This document shows, in pieces, positions 9,272 through 18,681 of a stretch of 64,000 bases of DNA. Each line of letters begins with the position of its first letter. The stretch's first letter is position 1. This DNA comes from Agarivorans gilvus. GTDB lineage: Bacteria > Pseudomonadota > Gammaproteobacteria > Enterobacterales > Celerinatantimonadaceae. The stretch is taken from positions 4,126,501-4,190,500 of the forward strand of contig NZ_CP013021.1 of NCBI RefSeq assembly GCF_001420915.1, given 5' to 3'. The position numbers and the translations under genes are program-made. The notes under the pieces are model-generated. The model ran no database searches. It was not told where the DNA came from and worked only from the letters and a program-made list of their open reading frames with translations.

Positions 9272-9294
9272 CCTCGTTAAGCGAGGTTTTTTTT
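9272..9294 (+). terminator. Intrinsic terminator of the tRNA-Asp cluster
   Basis: Stem CCTCG/CGAGG with a 5-nt loop, followed directly by eight T residues. Confidence 0.85.
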
Positions 9295-9324
9295 GTGTCT
9301 GTAATCGGCTCAAGCCTAGCCCAA

Positions 9325-10854
9325 TCAATCCTGATACTTTTCTCTTATTGCCATAAAATCGGCGAAATTATCTAACAGTAGATCGACCAGTTGCGGATCA
9401 AATTGCTGAGCGCGTTGCTGTTTTAAGTAGTCGATAATCTGTGGCTCTGGCCATGCATCCTTATAACAACGTTTACTGGCTAGGGCGTCAAATACATCGG
9501 CGATGGCGGTTAAGCGACCACTAAGTGGTATTTGCTCGCCTTTCAAGCCCTTAGGGTAACCACTGCCATCCCATTTCTCATGGTGAGAGCCGGCAATTTC
9601 GGCGGCTAGCTGCAATACTTCAATGTTGGATCCTTCCAGCATCTTCTCACCAATCGCCGCATGGGTTTGCATGATTTCCCATTCGTCGGGCTCAAGTTTA
9701 CCGGGTTTATGTAAAATCGCATCGGGAATGGCCACCTTTCCCACATCGTGTAGCGGCGCTGCTAATTTTAGCTGTTCAATGATTAATTCGGGCAGTCCTA
9801 GTTGTTCGGCTAATAGTGCGGTAAAAAGGGCCACTCGGCGTACATGCATGCCTGATTCTTTGGAGCGAGTTTCAACAATTTCCCCCAAACGGTACAGCAC
9901 TTCCTTTTGATTGGTCAGGATCAGCTCGTTAAGACGAATGTTTTCCAAGGCCACCACAATGTTTTCGCTGAGCAACTTGGTGAAATGGTGGTCTGCTTGG
10001 CTAAATGGGGCTGTGCGCGTGATGTAGAATAGCAGGTTGTAAGCACTGTTCTCACAGTAAATAACTAAGGCATTGTCGGCAAAGACGTGTTGTTTGTTGT
10101 TTATGGCTTCACTAAACAGTTGCTGCTGATGAGCGGGAAAGTCGCTAAGTTGTTGTGGCGTAGGTTTAGCCGGTTGTTTATCCCCTTGATAGGCTAATAA
10201 CTGTAATTGGGTCTCATGAATTCGATAGGCATATTGCTCTACTTGGTAAATACAACTGTCCTCAAGGTTGAGCACCGCAGCTAGGTGCTCTAATACGCCT
10301 TCGACAAAGTTGAACAAGGCGTTTTTCTCGAAGATGCCTCGTGAGGCTTTAACTACTTTTTCCAAGCCTTTTTTATGTTTTTCTAAAGCACAGATGTCAC
10401 GATAAGAACGCAGACTGGCACGGATTAGTGTGCGTAACTTTTGTGAAGTAAGTTCGGTTTTGTCTTTATAATCGTTGATGTCATAGTTATCTACCACTTC
10501 ATCTTCTGGCGCCTGCCCTGGCTGCCCTGTGCGTAATACGATGCGCACGCTTTGGTTATGTAATTGTTCTCGAATATAACGCACTAAACATAAACCGGCG
10601 TCATCGGTCTCCATCACCACATCAAGTAAAATTAAGGCGATATCGGGGTGTTGTTTAAGCTGCTCTTTGGCCTGTTGTGCTGAATTAGCGTGAATGAACT
10701 GAATGGATTTATTATCGAAAACAAATTGTGACAAGGTCATGTTGGTGATGTGGTGAACCTCTGGTTCATCATCAACGATGAGTAGCTTCCATTGTTCCAG
10801 TAAGGCGCTGGGCTCCGGGGCTGCATCATCCAAGAGAAAAATGTCGTCACTCAT
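9325..10854 (-). CDS. Response regulator with HD-GYP domain (probable c-di-GMP phosphodiesterase)
   Basis: Two-component output protein likely to hydrolyse cyclic di-GMP. Of 509 residues, about 20-150 are a receiver (acidic pair IVDDEP, phosphoacceptor Asp in LILLDVVME, Lys in DYKDKTEL), 165-320 resemble the DUF3369 sensor-like region usually found in this architecture, and 325-505 are the HD-GYP domain (HDVGKVAIPD; then HHEKWDGSGYPKGLKG and ADVFDALASKR). The HD and GYP residues are intact, so activity is expected. No histidine kinase is adjacent, so the partner is unknown. The ATG at 10854 has GGAAAG upstream. Confidence 0.92.
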   Translation of the reverse strand: MSDDIFLLDDAAPEPSALLEQWKLLIVDDEPEVHHITNMTLSQFVFDNKSIQFIHANSAQQAKEQLKQHPDIALILLDVVMETDDAGLCLVRYIREQLHNQSVRIVLRTGQPGQAPEDEVVDNYDINDYKDKTELTSQKLRTLIRASLRSYRDICALEKHKKGLEKVVKASRGIFEKNALFNFVEGVLEHLAAVLNLEDSCIYQVEQYAYRIHETQLQLLAYQGDKQPAKPTPQQLSDFPAHQQQLFSEAINNKQHVFADNALVIYCENSAYNLLFYITRTAPFSQADHHFTKLLSENIVVALENIRLNELILTNQKEVLYRLGEIVETRSKESGMHVRRVALFTALLAEQLGLPELIIEQLKLAAPLHDVGKVAIPDAILHKPGKLEPDEWEIMQTHAAIGEKMLEGSNIEVLQLAAEIAGSHHEKWDGSGYPKGLKGEQIPLSGRLTAIADVFDALASKRCYKDAWPEPQIIDYLKQQRAQQFDPQLVDLLLDNFADFMAIREKYQD

Positions 10855-10931
10855 TGGCTTTCCATGCTGAGATTTTTATCTAAGTAAAGAGTATTTTGGA
10901 AATAAATTCAACGCCTTGTTTTGCTTAACTT

Positions 10932-10958
10932 AAAAAAAAGCGAAGCTGCTCGCTTCGC
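10932..10958 (-). terminator. Intrinsic terminator of fadE
   Basis: Perfect 7-bp stem (10940-10946 with 10952-10958) and 5-nt loop. On the minus strand it is followed by eight T residues (10939 to 10932). It separates fadE from the downstream HD-GYP gene. Confidence 0.88.
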
Positions 10959-10984
10959 TTTTATGGGCTTGTTTGGTCGCTGAT

Positions 10985-13456
10985 TTAGGCTACCGAATCC
11001 AAACTGGAACGTTTGTCTTGGTTTTTTTCTGGGCGGTTTTCTAGTTGTTGGTGATCGAAGTCATCAACGTTGATGGCCGCTAAACGCCCTTGTTCGGTGC
11101 GCTTCATTAGCTGAGCCTCCTCAGGACTAAGCACCCCTAAGCTAAGACCTTCTTCGGCTAGTTTATCCAGCTGGGTGAAGGGGCGTTTTTCGCCTAAGGC
11201 CTGACACACCTTATCGTAAAGTGCTTCACTGGCTAATACGTCTTCTAGGGTCTGTTCTAGTTCGCCGAATACATTGCCCGCTACTCGGCTGTCAAACCGT
11301 CCTTGGCCTAGTCGCTCGCGGGTTTCGCTGGGTTGCTGCAGAATACGTGCAAGGGTGTGGTCTAATTGGTCACTCGGCGCACGTAGCGGCTTGCCTAGCG
11401 GGAATAATACCCAGTGCATAAATTTACCTACGAACTTGTTGGGGAAGTTCAGTAATAGCTCATCAAGAGCCGTTTGTAGTTGGAACAATGAGTCCTGCAT
11501 GCTCCAATGTACTAAGGGCAAATCTTCGGTTTTTCGTCCTTCATCGTCGTAGCGTTTGAGCACCGCAGAGGCGAGATAAAGTTGGCTTAACATATCACCT
11601 AAGCGCGCCGATACCCGTTCTTTGCGTTTTAAGTTACCACCCAGAGTGCCCATTGCCACATCTGACAACAATGCTAGGTTGCTACTGAAGCGAGTCAGTT
11701 GCTTATAATAAATCGCGGTTTGGTCCGAATAGGGGGCGCTAATAAAGTTATTGCCACTAATGCCAAACCAGAAGCTGCGAACAAAGTTACTAAAAGCAAA
11801 GCCAAGGTGGCTAAAGAGTGCCTTATCAAAACTATGCAAGCCTTGGTTAAAGTCTGGATCTTGTGCGGCGGCCATTTCATTTAATACATAAGGATGGCAG
11901 CGGATAGCTCCCTGACCATAAATAATCATGCTGCGAGTGAGAATGTTGGCGCCTTCTACGGTGATAGCAATCGGAGCACCTTGATAGGCGCGGGCGAGAA
12001 AGTTTTTGGGGCCTAAGCAAATCCCTTTTCCGCCAACAATATCCATGGCATCTATACCAGCGCGTTGGCCGCGGTGGGTGAGATGGTATTTGACGATGGC
12101 GGAAATCACCGAAGGTTTCTCGCCTAAGTCGATGGCGCTTACGGTTAAATCCGAGGCTGCGCCCATTAAATAGGCGTTACCGGCTAGGCGTGCTAATGGC
12201 TCTTCTATGCCTTCCATTTTACCAATTGGCAGTTTGAATTGACGGCGGATCCGGGCGTAAGCACCGGTGGCTAGTGCGGCATTTTTAATCCCGCCAGTGG
12301 CACTGGAGGGAAGGGTGATGCCACGACCTACCGATAAACATTCTACCAACATGCGCCAGCCCTGACCGGCCATTTCTTTTCCGCCAATAATGAAATCAAT
12401 CGGCACAAATAAATCAGTGGCACGTGTTGGGCCATTCATGAAGGGCACGTTTAGCGGGAAGTGGCGACGGCCGACTTCGACACCTTCAATGTCGGTAGGA
12501 ATTAAGGCGCAGGTAATACCTAGCTCTTTTTGTTCACCCAACAAGCCATCGGGGTCAGACAGTTTAAAGGCTAAGCCAAGAATGGTTGCTACCGGAGCCA
12601 GCGTAATATAACGTTTGTTCCAAGTAATTCGCATGCCTAATACTTGCTCGCCTTGCCACTCGCCCATACACACTACGCCTGCATCGGGAATTGAACCGGC
12701 ATCAGAACCTGCTTCTGGGCTGGTCAGAGCAAAACAGGGAATTTCTTTACCTTCTGCCAAGCGTGGTAGGTAGTGGTCTTGTTGCTGCTTAGTACCGTAA
12801 TGTTGTAATAGTTCACCAGGGCCAAGTGAATTAGGAACCCCCACAGTACTGGATAATACTGCAGAAACACCTGCCAGTTTTTGTAATACACAGGATTGAG
12901 CGTAGGCAGAGAACTCTAGGCCGCCATATTGTTTCTTAATAATCATGGCGAAGAACTTGTGTTGTTTGAGGAAGTCCCAGATTTCCTCGGGCAGATCGGC
13001 CAACTCGTGAGTGATTTCCCAATCCCGAGTCATTGCACAGACTTGTTCAACCGGGCCATCTAAGAAAGCTTGCTCTTCTGAACTCAAGCGAGGGGCTGGG
13101 TAACTATGTAGTTTTTTCCAATCTGGCGCACCGCGAAATAGTTCGCCTTCCCACCAAGTTGTGCCTGCATCAATGGCTTCTTTTTCAGTGCGCGACATTT
13201 CCGGCATGATCTTCTTGAAGATCTTAAACAGCGGTTTAGAGATTAACTGTTGACGCAGCGCTTTAAAATTTAATCCGCCAATGATTAACAAATAAGCCAA
13301 CCAAAATATTTGGCTAAAGGGGCTAACAAAACTATAGGCCACCAATAAACCAGTTAAGACCAAGCTAAAGGCCAGTAATGAAGCCCTGAAATAGGCTAAT
13401 CCGCCCATTAACAGCAGCCCGGCAATTAGCGCAAAAAGTGGAAAGTAACTTTGCAT
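10985..13456 (-). CDS. fadE: Acyl-CoA dehydrogenase FadE
   Basis: First oxidation step of fatty-acid beta-oxidation, acyl-CoA to trans-2-enoyl-CoA using FAD. The 823 residues match the large FadE class (E. coli 814) rather than the 380-residue dehydrogenases. N-terminal hydrophobic segments (about 1-70) suggest membrane association. The FAD/substrate region reads FALTSPEAGSDAGSIPD, followed by the dehydrogenase core (GVEVGRRHFPLN, GRGITLPSSATGG) and the family-specific C-terminal domain. Start supported by GGAGAT before the ATG. A FadR-like operator lies just upstream, and gmhA then yafJ follow on the other strand as in E. coli. Confidence 0.96.
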   Translation of the reverse strand: MQSYFPLFALIAGLLLMGGLAYFRASLLAFSLVLTGLLVAYSFVSPFSQIFWLAYLLIIGGLNFKALRQQLISKPLFKIFKKIMPEMSRTEKEAIDAGTTWWEGELFRGAPDWKKLHSYPAPRLSSEEQAFLDGPVEQVCAMTRDWEITHELADLPEEIWDFLKQHKFFAMIIKKQYGGLEFSAYAQSCVLQKLAGVSAVLSSTVGVPNSLGPGELLQHYGTKQQQDHYLPRLAEGKEIPCFALTSPEAGSDAGSIPDAGVVCMGEWQGEQVLGMRITWNKRYITLAPVATILGLAFKLSDPDGLLGEQKELGITCALIPTDIEGVEVGRRHFPLNVPFMNGPTRATDLFVPIDFIIGGKEMAGQGWRMLVECLSVGRGITLPSSATGGIKNAALATGAYARIRRQFKLPIGKMEGIEEPLARLAGNAYLMGAASDLTVSAIDLGEKPSVISAIVKYHLTHRGQRAGIDAMDIVGGKGICLGPKNFLARAYQGAPIAITVEGANILTRSMIIYGQGAIRCHPYVLNEMAAAQDPDFNQGLHSFDKALFSHLGFAFSNFVRSFWFGISGNNFISAPYSDQTAIYYKQLTRFSSNLALLSDVAMGTLGGNLKRKERVSARLGDMLSQLYLASAVLKRYDDEGRKTEDLPLVHWSMQDSLFQLQTALDELLLNFPNKFVGKFMHWVLFPLGKPLRAPSDQLDHTLARILQQPSETRERLGQGRFDSRVAGNVFGELEQTLEDVLASEALYDKVCQALGEKRPFTQLDKLAEEGLSLGVLSPEEAQLMKRTEQGRLAAINVDDFDHQQLENRPEKNQDKRSSLDSVA

Positions 13457-13476
13457 CTGTATCTCCTTGAGTTTTC

Positions 13477-13493
13477 AAGAGGTCTGACCTCTT
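13477..13493. promoter_or_regulatory. FadR-like operator upstream of fadE
   Basis: A 17-bp palindrome with 8-bp perfect arms around one central base and the core GGTCTGACC, which matches the GGTCnGACC core of gammaproteobacterial FadR sites. It lies about 20-37 bp upstream of the fadE ATG, where binding would block transcription or early elongation. Fatty-acid derepression of fadE is inferred; no FadR gene is in the window. Confidence 0.65.
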
Positions 13494-13671
13494 TGGTTTA
13501 TTTGTAACGCAATGGTTAATAAATTTCAAGCTGTTTACAAAAATGTAACGCGCTTGTTTATGTAATGGATGATGAACAAAATGCAATTTGAGCCACACAG
13601 AACGCTGATCCTCGGTAAAAAAAAAGTTATAGTGTGGGGCTAATAAGCCTCGCCTAGATAAGTGAACTTAA

Positions 13672-14247
13672 ATGAAAAATTTGATTGTTGAAGAGTTGCA
13701 AGAAGCGGCTCTGGTATTAAATGCCTTTATTGCTGATGAGAAGAACATTGCTGCGATTGAGCAAGCCGCACGTTTGTTAGCCGATAGCTTCAAGCAACAA
13801 GGAAAAGTATTGGCCTGTGGTAACGGTGGCTCACATTGTGATGCGATGCATTTCGCCGAAGAGTTAACCGGCCGTTATCGTGAAAATCGCCCGGCTTACC
13901 CAGCGATTGCGATTTCCGATCCTAGCCACTTATCGTGTGTTAGTAATGATTATGGTTACGAGTACGTATTCTCACGTTATATTGAAGGCCTTGGTCAGCC
14001 TGGTGACGTGCTGTTTGGCATTAGCACCAGCGGCAATTCCGGTAACATTGTTAAAGCGGTAGAAGCCGCCAAAGCCAAGGGTATGCAGGTGATTATTCTG
14101 TCTGGTAAAGATGGCGGCCAACTCGCGGGGCAAGCGGATGTAGAAATAAGAGTTCCGCATTTTGGCTTTGCCGACCGAATCCAAGAGATCCACATTAAAG
14201 TGATTCATATTCTTATCCAATTAATTGAAAAATACATGGCCGAATAA
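13672..14247 (+). CDS. gmhA: Phosphoheptose isomerase
   Basis: Converts sedoheptulose 7-phosphate to D-glycero-D-manno-heptose 7-phosphate, the first step of ADP-heptose synthesis for the LPS inner core. The 191 residues match E. coli GmhA/LpcA (192). SIS-domain motifs are intact: GNGGSHCDAMHFAEELTGRY, AISDPSHLSCVSNDYGYE, GISTSGNSGNI and the late zinc/active-site His-rich HFGFADRIQEIHIKVIHI. It follows fadE divergently and precedes yafJ, as in E. coli. Confidence 0.97.
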   Translation: MKNLIVEELQEAALVLNAFIADEKNIAAIEQAARLLADSFKQQGKVLACGNGGSHCDAMHFAEELTGRYRENRPAYPAIAISDPSHLSCVSNDYGYEYVFSRYIEGLGQPGDVLFGISTSGNSGNIVKAVEAAKAKGMQVIILSGKDGGQLAGQADVEIRVPHFGFADRIQEIHIKVIHILIQLIEKYMAE

Positions 14248-14284
14248 GGTCCGAGTGGTTATTCATTAGCTAGCGAGTAGTGGT

Positions 14285-15049
14285 ATGTGTGAGTTATTAG
14301 GAATGAGTGCCAATGTTCCTACTGATATTTGTTTTTCGTTTACCGGCTTAGTTCAACGCGGCGGGGTAACTGGGCCGCATGTAGATGGCTGGGGAATTAC
14401 TTTTTATGAAGGGAAGGGGTGTCGTAGCTTTAAAGATCCCGCTCCCAGTTGTAAATCTAAAATTGCCGAGTTGGTTCAGGCCTTTCCAATTAAAAGCCAA
14501 GCGGTGATTGGCCATATTCGTCAGGCCAATCGCGGCAACGTATCCTTAGAAAATACCCATCCTTTTACTCGCGAACTATGGGGACAAAACTGGACTTATG
14601 CGCATAACGGGCAGTTGAAAGGTTATCGCCAATTAGAGACAGGTTTTTTTCGTCCGGTTGGACAAACCGATAGCGAGCAAGCGTTTTGTTGGATATTGGA
14701 ACAATTGCGCCTGAAGTATCCGCGTAAGCCGGCCAATATGCGCGCTATGTTTAAATTTGTTGCCAGCCTTGCCGATCAGCTGCGAGAGAAGGGCGTGTTT
14801 AATATGTTGCTGAGTAACGGTGAGTATGTCATGGCTTACTGTTCCAGCAATTTACATTGGATTACTCGCCGAGCACCCTTTGGTGAAGCGCAGTTGTCTG
14901 ATGCCGATGTGACCATTGATTTTTGTAAAGAAACCACGCCGAATGATGTGGTGACCATGATCGCTACTCAACCTCTTACCAGTAACGAGCGCTGGCAAAA
15001 AATAGCCAGCGGAGAATATGTATTGTTCCGCGACGGAGAATTACAATAA
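14285..15049 (+). CDS. yafJ: Class II glutamine amidotransferase, YafJ-like
   Basis: Ntn-type glutaminase-fold protein of uncertain substrate. Cys2 (MCELLGMSAN) would be the nucleophile after Met removal. Family features include FTGLVQRGG, DGWGITFYEG, GHIRQANRGNVSLENTHPF (ammonia-channel region) and NGQLKGY. The protein is about 254 residues, like E. coli YafJ, with no synthase domain, so the ammonia acceptor is not evident. It lies 37 bp after gmhA on the same strand and is probably cotranscribed. Confidence 0.92.
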   Translation: MCELLGMSANVPTDICFSFTGLVQRGGVTGPHVDGWGITFYEGKGCRSFKDPAPSCKSKIAELVQAFPIKSQAVIGHIRQANRGNVSLENTHPFTRELWGQNWTYAHNGQLKGYRQLETGFFRPVGQTDSEQAFCWILEQLRLKYPRKPANMRAMFKFVASLADQLREKGVFNMLLSNGEYVMAYCSSNLHWITRRAPFGEAQLSDADVTIDFCKETTPNDVVTMIATQPLTSNERWQKIASGEYVLFRDGELQ

Positions 15050-15061
15050 AGTCAGAGCAAT

Positions 15062-15087
15062 AAAAAAGCGCCAATGGCGCTTTTTTT
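15062..15087. terminator. Bidirectional intrinsic terminator between yafJ and purN
   Basis: A-rich then AGCGCC / GGCGCT stem with a 3-nt loop and seven T residues; the A and T tracts serve both strands. Its T tract overlaps the purN stop codon (15086-15088). Confidence 0.85.
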
Positions 15088-15727
15088 AATTATTGGCGTA
15101 GCCACTGTCGGGCAACATCTGCCCATCTAGCCAAGCGCGACCCTCTTTCATTTCAAGCCGTTGCTCAATAAACCAACTTACCACTAAGGGGTAAATGGCA
15201 TGCTCTTGAGCTTGCACTCTGGCGGCGAGTTCTTCAGCACTATCTTCTTCGAAAATAGGTACCTTGGCTTGCAGTACCACTGGGCCACCATCTAGCTCTG
15301 CGGTGACAAAGTGAACACTACAACCGTGTTCATCGTCGTTGGCATCAATGGCGCGCTGATGAGTATTTAAGCCTTGATACTTGGGCAGTAATGATGGATG
15401 TATGTTGAGCATTTTGCCTTTAAAGCGCTCAACAAAAGCTGGACTTAATATGCGCATAAAACCTGCCATCACAATTAAGTCTGCTTGTTGTTGTTCTATC
15501 GCATCGGCTAGCGCCAAGTCGTAGCTTTCTCTATCAGCATAATCTTTAGGATTAATAAAGACCGTGTTAATGGCTGCTTGTTGCGCACGTTCAAGGCCAT
15601 AAGCATCGGCCTTGTTACTTATTACTGCGCTAATTGAAGCATTAATACGGCCTTCTTTGCAGGCATCAATAATGGCTTGCAGGTTAGTCCCTGAACCTGA
15701 AATGAGTACAACGATGTTGCGTGCCAT
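15086..15727 (-). CDS. purN: Phosphoribosylglycinamide formyltransferase (GAR transformylase 1)
   Basis: Transfers a formyl group from 10-formyl-THF to GAR in de novo purine synthesis. Visible: the phosphate-binding VLISGSGTNLQAIID, MAGFMRILSPAFV, the catalytic segment NIHPSLLPKYQGLNTHQRAID (Asn, His), and the Asp of HFVTAELDGGPVV. The start at 15727 (MARNIVVLIS) is preferred over the ATG two codons upstream because the purine-rich TAGG lies about 7 bp before it; this gives 213 residues (E. coli 212). It directly follows purM, so they form the usual purMN operon. Confidence 0.97.
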   Translation of the reverse strand: MARNIVVLISGSGTNLQAIIDACKEGRINASISAVISNKADAYGLERAQQAAINTVFINPKDYADRESYDLALADAIEQQQADLIVMAGFMRILSPAFVERFKGKMLNIHPSLLPKYQGLNTHQRAIDANDDEHGCSVHFVTAELDGGPVVLQAKVPIFEEDSAEELAARVQAQEHAIYPLVVSWFIEQRLEMKEGRAWLDGQMLPDSGYANN

Positions 15728-15734
15728 TATCATC

Positions 15735-16775
15735 CTACTTAAATTCTACTTGGCCTTCGTCACCAGCAACATTTTCAATGTGGCCAATCTTCCAAGCAGT
15801 TTCACCGTGTTCTGCTAATAGGGCTAGGGCGGTTTCTACTTCAGCTTCAGGAAGGGCGATAACCATGCCTACACCACAGTTAAAGGTGCGGTACATTTCT
15901 TCACGCGCAACGTTGCCGTGCTCTTGTAGCCAATCGAATACTTGTGGCCATTGCCAGCTGCTTTCGTCAACTACGGCTTTTGCTCCAGCAGGTAATACCC
16001 GTGGAATGTTTTCCCAGAAACCACCGCCGGTGATGTGAGAAAGGGCATGAACTTGACACTGCTTAAGCAAGGCTAGTACCGATTTAACGTAAATTTTAGT
16101 TGGCGTTAATAAGGTTTCACCTAAGGTGCGCTCGCCTAACATTTGTTTAGTATCGGCGTTGGATACTTCCAAAATTTTGCGAATTAGCGAGTAACCGTTT
16201 GAGTGTGGACCGCTAGATGCTAAGGCAATAAGCGCATCGCCTGCGGCAACCTTGCTGCCGTCGATGATTTGTGATTTTTCTACCACACCAACACAGAAGC
16301 CAGCGATGTCGTAATCGTCACCGTGGTACATACCTGGCATTTCTGCGGTTTCACCACCAATTAGCGCACAGCCAGACTGCTCACAGCCTTGACCTATGCC
16401 TTTTACTACGTCGGCAGCGGTATCTACTTCTAGCTTACCGGTAGCGTAGTAGTCGAGGAAAAATAGCGGTTCCGCACCTTGTACAATAAGGTCGTTAACA
16501 CACATGGCAACTAAATCGATACCAACGGTGTCGTGTTTTTCCAGATCAAGAGCAAGCCGTAACTTAGTACCTACGCCATCGGTACCAGCCACTAATACAG
16601 GCTCTTTATAACCAGTGGGCAATTGACATAATGCACCAAAGCCACCTAATCCACCCATCACTTCTGGGCGTTGCGTACGTTTACTTACACTTTTAATACG
16701 TTCTACTAATGCATTACCAGCTTCGATATCAACGCCAGCATCTTTATAACTCAGAGGGGTGTTTTGTTTGGTCAC
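15735..16775 (-). CDS. purM: Phosphoribosylformylglycinamidine cyclo-ligase (AIR synthetase)
   Basis: ATP-dependent closure of FGAM to aminoimidazole ribotide in purine synthesis. The start is GTG at 16775 (protein begins with the residues before KQNTPLSYKDAGVDIEAGN). AAGGTAA sits about 7 bp upstream, and the length becomes 346 (E. coli 345); the frame is open 50 codons further up, but that stretch is unrelated. Motifs: GTDGVGTKLRLA, MCVNDLIVQGAEPLFFLDYYATG, GGETAEMPGMY and SSGPHSNGYSLIRKI. It is divergent from upp. Confidence 0.97.
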   Translation of the reverse strand: MTKQNTPLSYKDAGVDIEAGNALVERIKSVSKRTQRPEVMGGLGGFGALCQLPTGYKEPVLVAGTDGVGTKLRLALDLEKHDTVGIDLVAMCVNDLIVQGAEPLFFLDYYATGKLEVDTAADVVKGIGQGCEQSGCALIGGETAEMPGMYHGDDYDIAGFCVGVVEKSQIIDGSKVAAGDALIALASSGPHSNGYSLIRKILEVSNADTKQMLGERTLGETLLTPTKIYVKSVLALLKQCQVHALSHITGGGFWENIPRVLPAGAKAVVDESSWQWPQVFDWLQEHGNVAREEMYRTFNCGVGMVIALPEAEVETALALLAEHGETAWKIGHIENVAGDEGQVEFK

Positions 16776-16948
16776 GGGATTACCTTGCAACGAACATGGA
16801 AAAAAATTTCGCGATATTTTAGCAGTGTTAGCGGCGCTGGAACAGCAATAAACGATAACTAAGACATTTTGTTGATTTTTGCTAACATATCCAGATTGAG
16901 GCTGAGCTACACTATTGGCTCGCAAATCGTTAAACCAAAGGAATAAAA

Positions 16949-17575
16949 ATGAAAGTTGTTGAAGTAAAGCACCCGTTAGTTCGTCATAAAATTGGACTAA
17001 TGCGCGAAGCGGATATTAGCACTAAGCGTTTTCGTGAGTTGGCTCGCGAGGTATCTGCGCTTTTAACCTATGAAGCAACAGCCAACTTGGCAGTAGAACA
17101 AGTAACGATTGCGGGCTGGAATGGCCCAGTAACGGTTGAACAAATTAAAGGTAAAAAAGCCACTGTAGTGCCTATTTTGCGTGCTGGTTTGGGTATGATG
17201 GACGGTGTGTTGGAACATATGCCTTCAGCTAAAACCAGTGTTGTGGGTATCTACCGTGATGAAGAAACCTTAGAACCAGTACCGTATTTCCATAAGTTAG
17301 TGGGGCAAATCGATGAGCGCTTAGCCTTGGTAGTTGACCCTATGTTAGCCACTGGCGGCTCAATGATTGCCACTATCGATTTATTAAAAGAGCAAGGATG
17401 TAAAGATATTGTGGTATTGGTTTTAGTAGCGGCCCCTGAAGGTTTGAAAGCGCTAGAAGCTGCGCATCCTGATTTGGTTCTGTATACTGCATCGATTGAT
17501 GAAAAATTAAATGAACACGGCTATATTTTGCCTGGTTTAGGTGATGCCGGTGACAAGATCTTCGGTACTAAATAA
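16949..17575 (+). CDS. upp: Uracil phosphoribosyltransferase
   Basis: Salvage enzyme: uracil + PRPP to UMP + PPi. 208 residues as in E. coli. N-terminal VEVKHPLVRHKIGLMRE, PRPP-binding loop VVDPMLATGGSM and the C-terminal uracil loop HGYILPGLGDAGD are all intact. GGAA lies about 8 bp upstream of the ATG. It is divergent from purMN (transcribed on the opposite strand), an arrangement also seen in enterobacteria. Confidence 0.98.
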   Translation: MKVVEVKHPLVRHKIGLMREADISTKRFRELAREVSALLTYEATANLAVEQVTIAGWNGPVTVEQIKGKKATVVPILRAGLGMMDGVLEHMPSAKTSVVGIYRDEETLEPVPYFHKLVGQIDERLALVVDPMLATGGSMIATIDLLKEQGCKDIVVLVLVAAPEGLKALEAAHPDLVLYTASIDEKLNEHGYILPGLGDAGDKIFGTK

Positions 17576-17615
17576 ACTGCTTTAAGCGGATTAGTTTTAG
17601 CTTTAGGAGAGTGTA

Positions 17616-18611
17616 GTGATTAAAAAGTGCTTGTTAGTACTAAGTTTAGCCTTGCTGAGTTTACCCCTTAGGGCCTCATTGCTAAGCGATTTATATCGAG
17701 TTGAAGCTACTGCCAGTGGCAATCAACAACAAGATCAACAACAAGCCTTTGAATTATTAATTCTGCGCTTAACTGGCGATCCCGCCAGCAAGGATGCTCC
17801 ACTACTGGTGAAGGCGGGCAGTAATATTCAACCCTATATTCAGCAATTTTCTTATCGTGAAGACAGTATCTCGGTATTGTTTAACGAAGCTAAAATTAAC
17901 CAATTGTTAATGCAGGCTCAATTGCGTTTATGGGGTAAACAGCGTCCCGACATAGTGCTGTGGTACGCTAACGAACAGGACTTTAACCGTCGCTTATTAG
18001 CCGACAGTTCACAGCAGTCTTGGTTGGAGAATGGCCGTAAGCAAGCGGCTTTACTCGGCTTGCCTATTCGTTTACCGGTAATGGACTTAGAAGATACCAT
18101 GGCGGTAAGCGTAAATGATGTATGGGGCGGCTTTGATGGACCGTTATTGGCTGCTAGTCAACGCTATGCCACACCTTTGGTATTAAGTTTTCGTCAATAT
18201 CTACAAGCTAACCAGTGGCAGATCCAGTGGCGCTTGTTAGATAGCCAAAGCCAAACTGTGTTAGACAGTGGTGTTGTGCAGGCTCCTCTAGAGCAAGTGG
18301 CCGTGGCTGCCATGAACGATGTGGGGGCCAGCTTGGCAGAGCGCTACGGTGTGGTATTAAGTCAAGGTGAACAAGCTGCCACCTTGGTGAGCTTTGCCCA
18401 GATCCACAATATGAATCAGTATGTGGAGTTGGAACGTTTTTTAAATCAGCAGCCCAGTGTCGCAAGTTTAACCTTACATCAAGTGAAGCAAGATGTGTTC
18501 ACCTTTGAAGTGGAGCTGTTAAGCCCTTGGGAAGACTTAAAAGCTGCACTGGATATTGCTCCTCGGCTACAAGCAGATGACACACGCAGTAAGTACTATC
18601 ATTTCCAATAG
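17616..18611 (+). CDS. DUF2066-type secreted protein
   Basis: Function unknown, 331 residues. Residues 1-20 form a signal peptide (MIKKCLLVLSLALLSLPLRAS), so the mature protein is periplasmic. I recognise it by its position between upp and hda and by the layout of the DUF2066 family in Vibrio and Shewanella, not by a catalytic motif. The start codon is GTG with AGGAG at 17605-17609. It may be cotranscribed with upp, from which it is 40 bp away. Confidence 0.7.
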   Translation: MIKKCLLVLSLALLSLPLRASLLSDLYRVEATASGNQQQDQQQAFELLILRLTGDPASKDAPLLVKAGSNIQPYIQQFSYREDSISVLFNEAKINQLLMQAQLRLWGKQRPDIVLWYANEQDFNRRLLADSSQQSWLENGRKQAALLGLPIRLPVMDLEDTMAVSVNDVWGGFDGPLLAASQRYATPLVLSFRQYLQANQWQIQWRLLDSQSQTVLDSGVVQAPLEQVAVAAMNDVGASLAERYGVVLSQGEQAATLVSFAQIHNMNQYVELERFLNQQPSVASLTLHQVKQDVFTFEVELLSPWEDLKAALDIAPRLQADDTRSKYYHFQ

Positions 18612-18681
18612 CAAATATTTCTCATCTTAATAGTGAGCTGATACAATGCCCGCAGTCTTGTATCAGCTTTAATGTATTAGT

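Noticed and set aside
16776..16948. PurR operator upstream of purM
   Set aside because: The best candidate (CGCAAATCGTTA near 16921) matches only part of the PurR palindrome, and lies nearer upp than purM.
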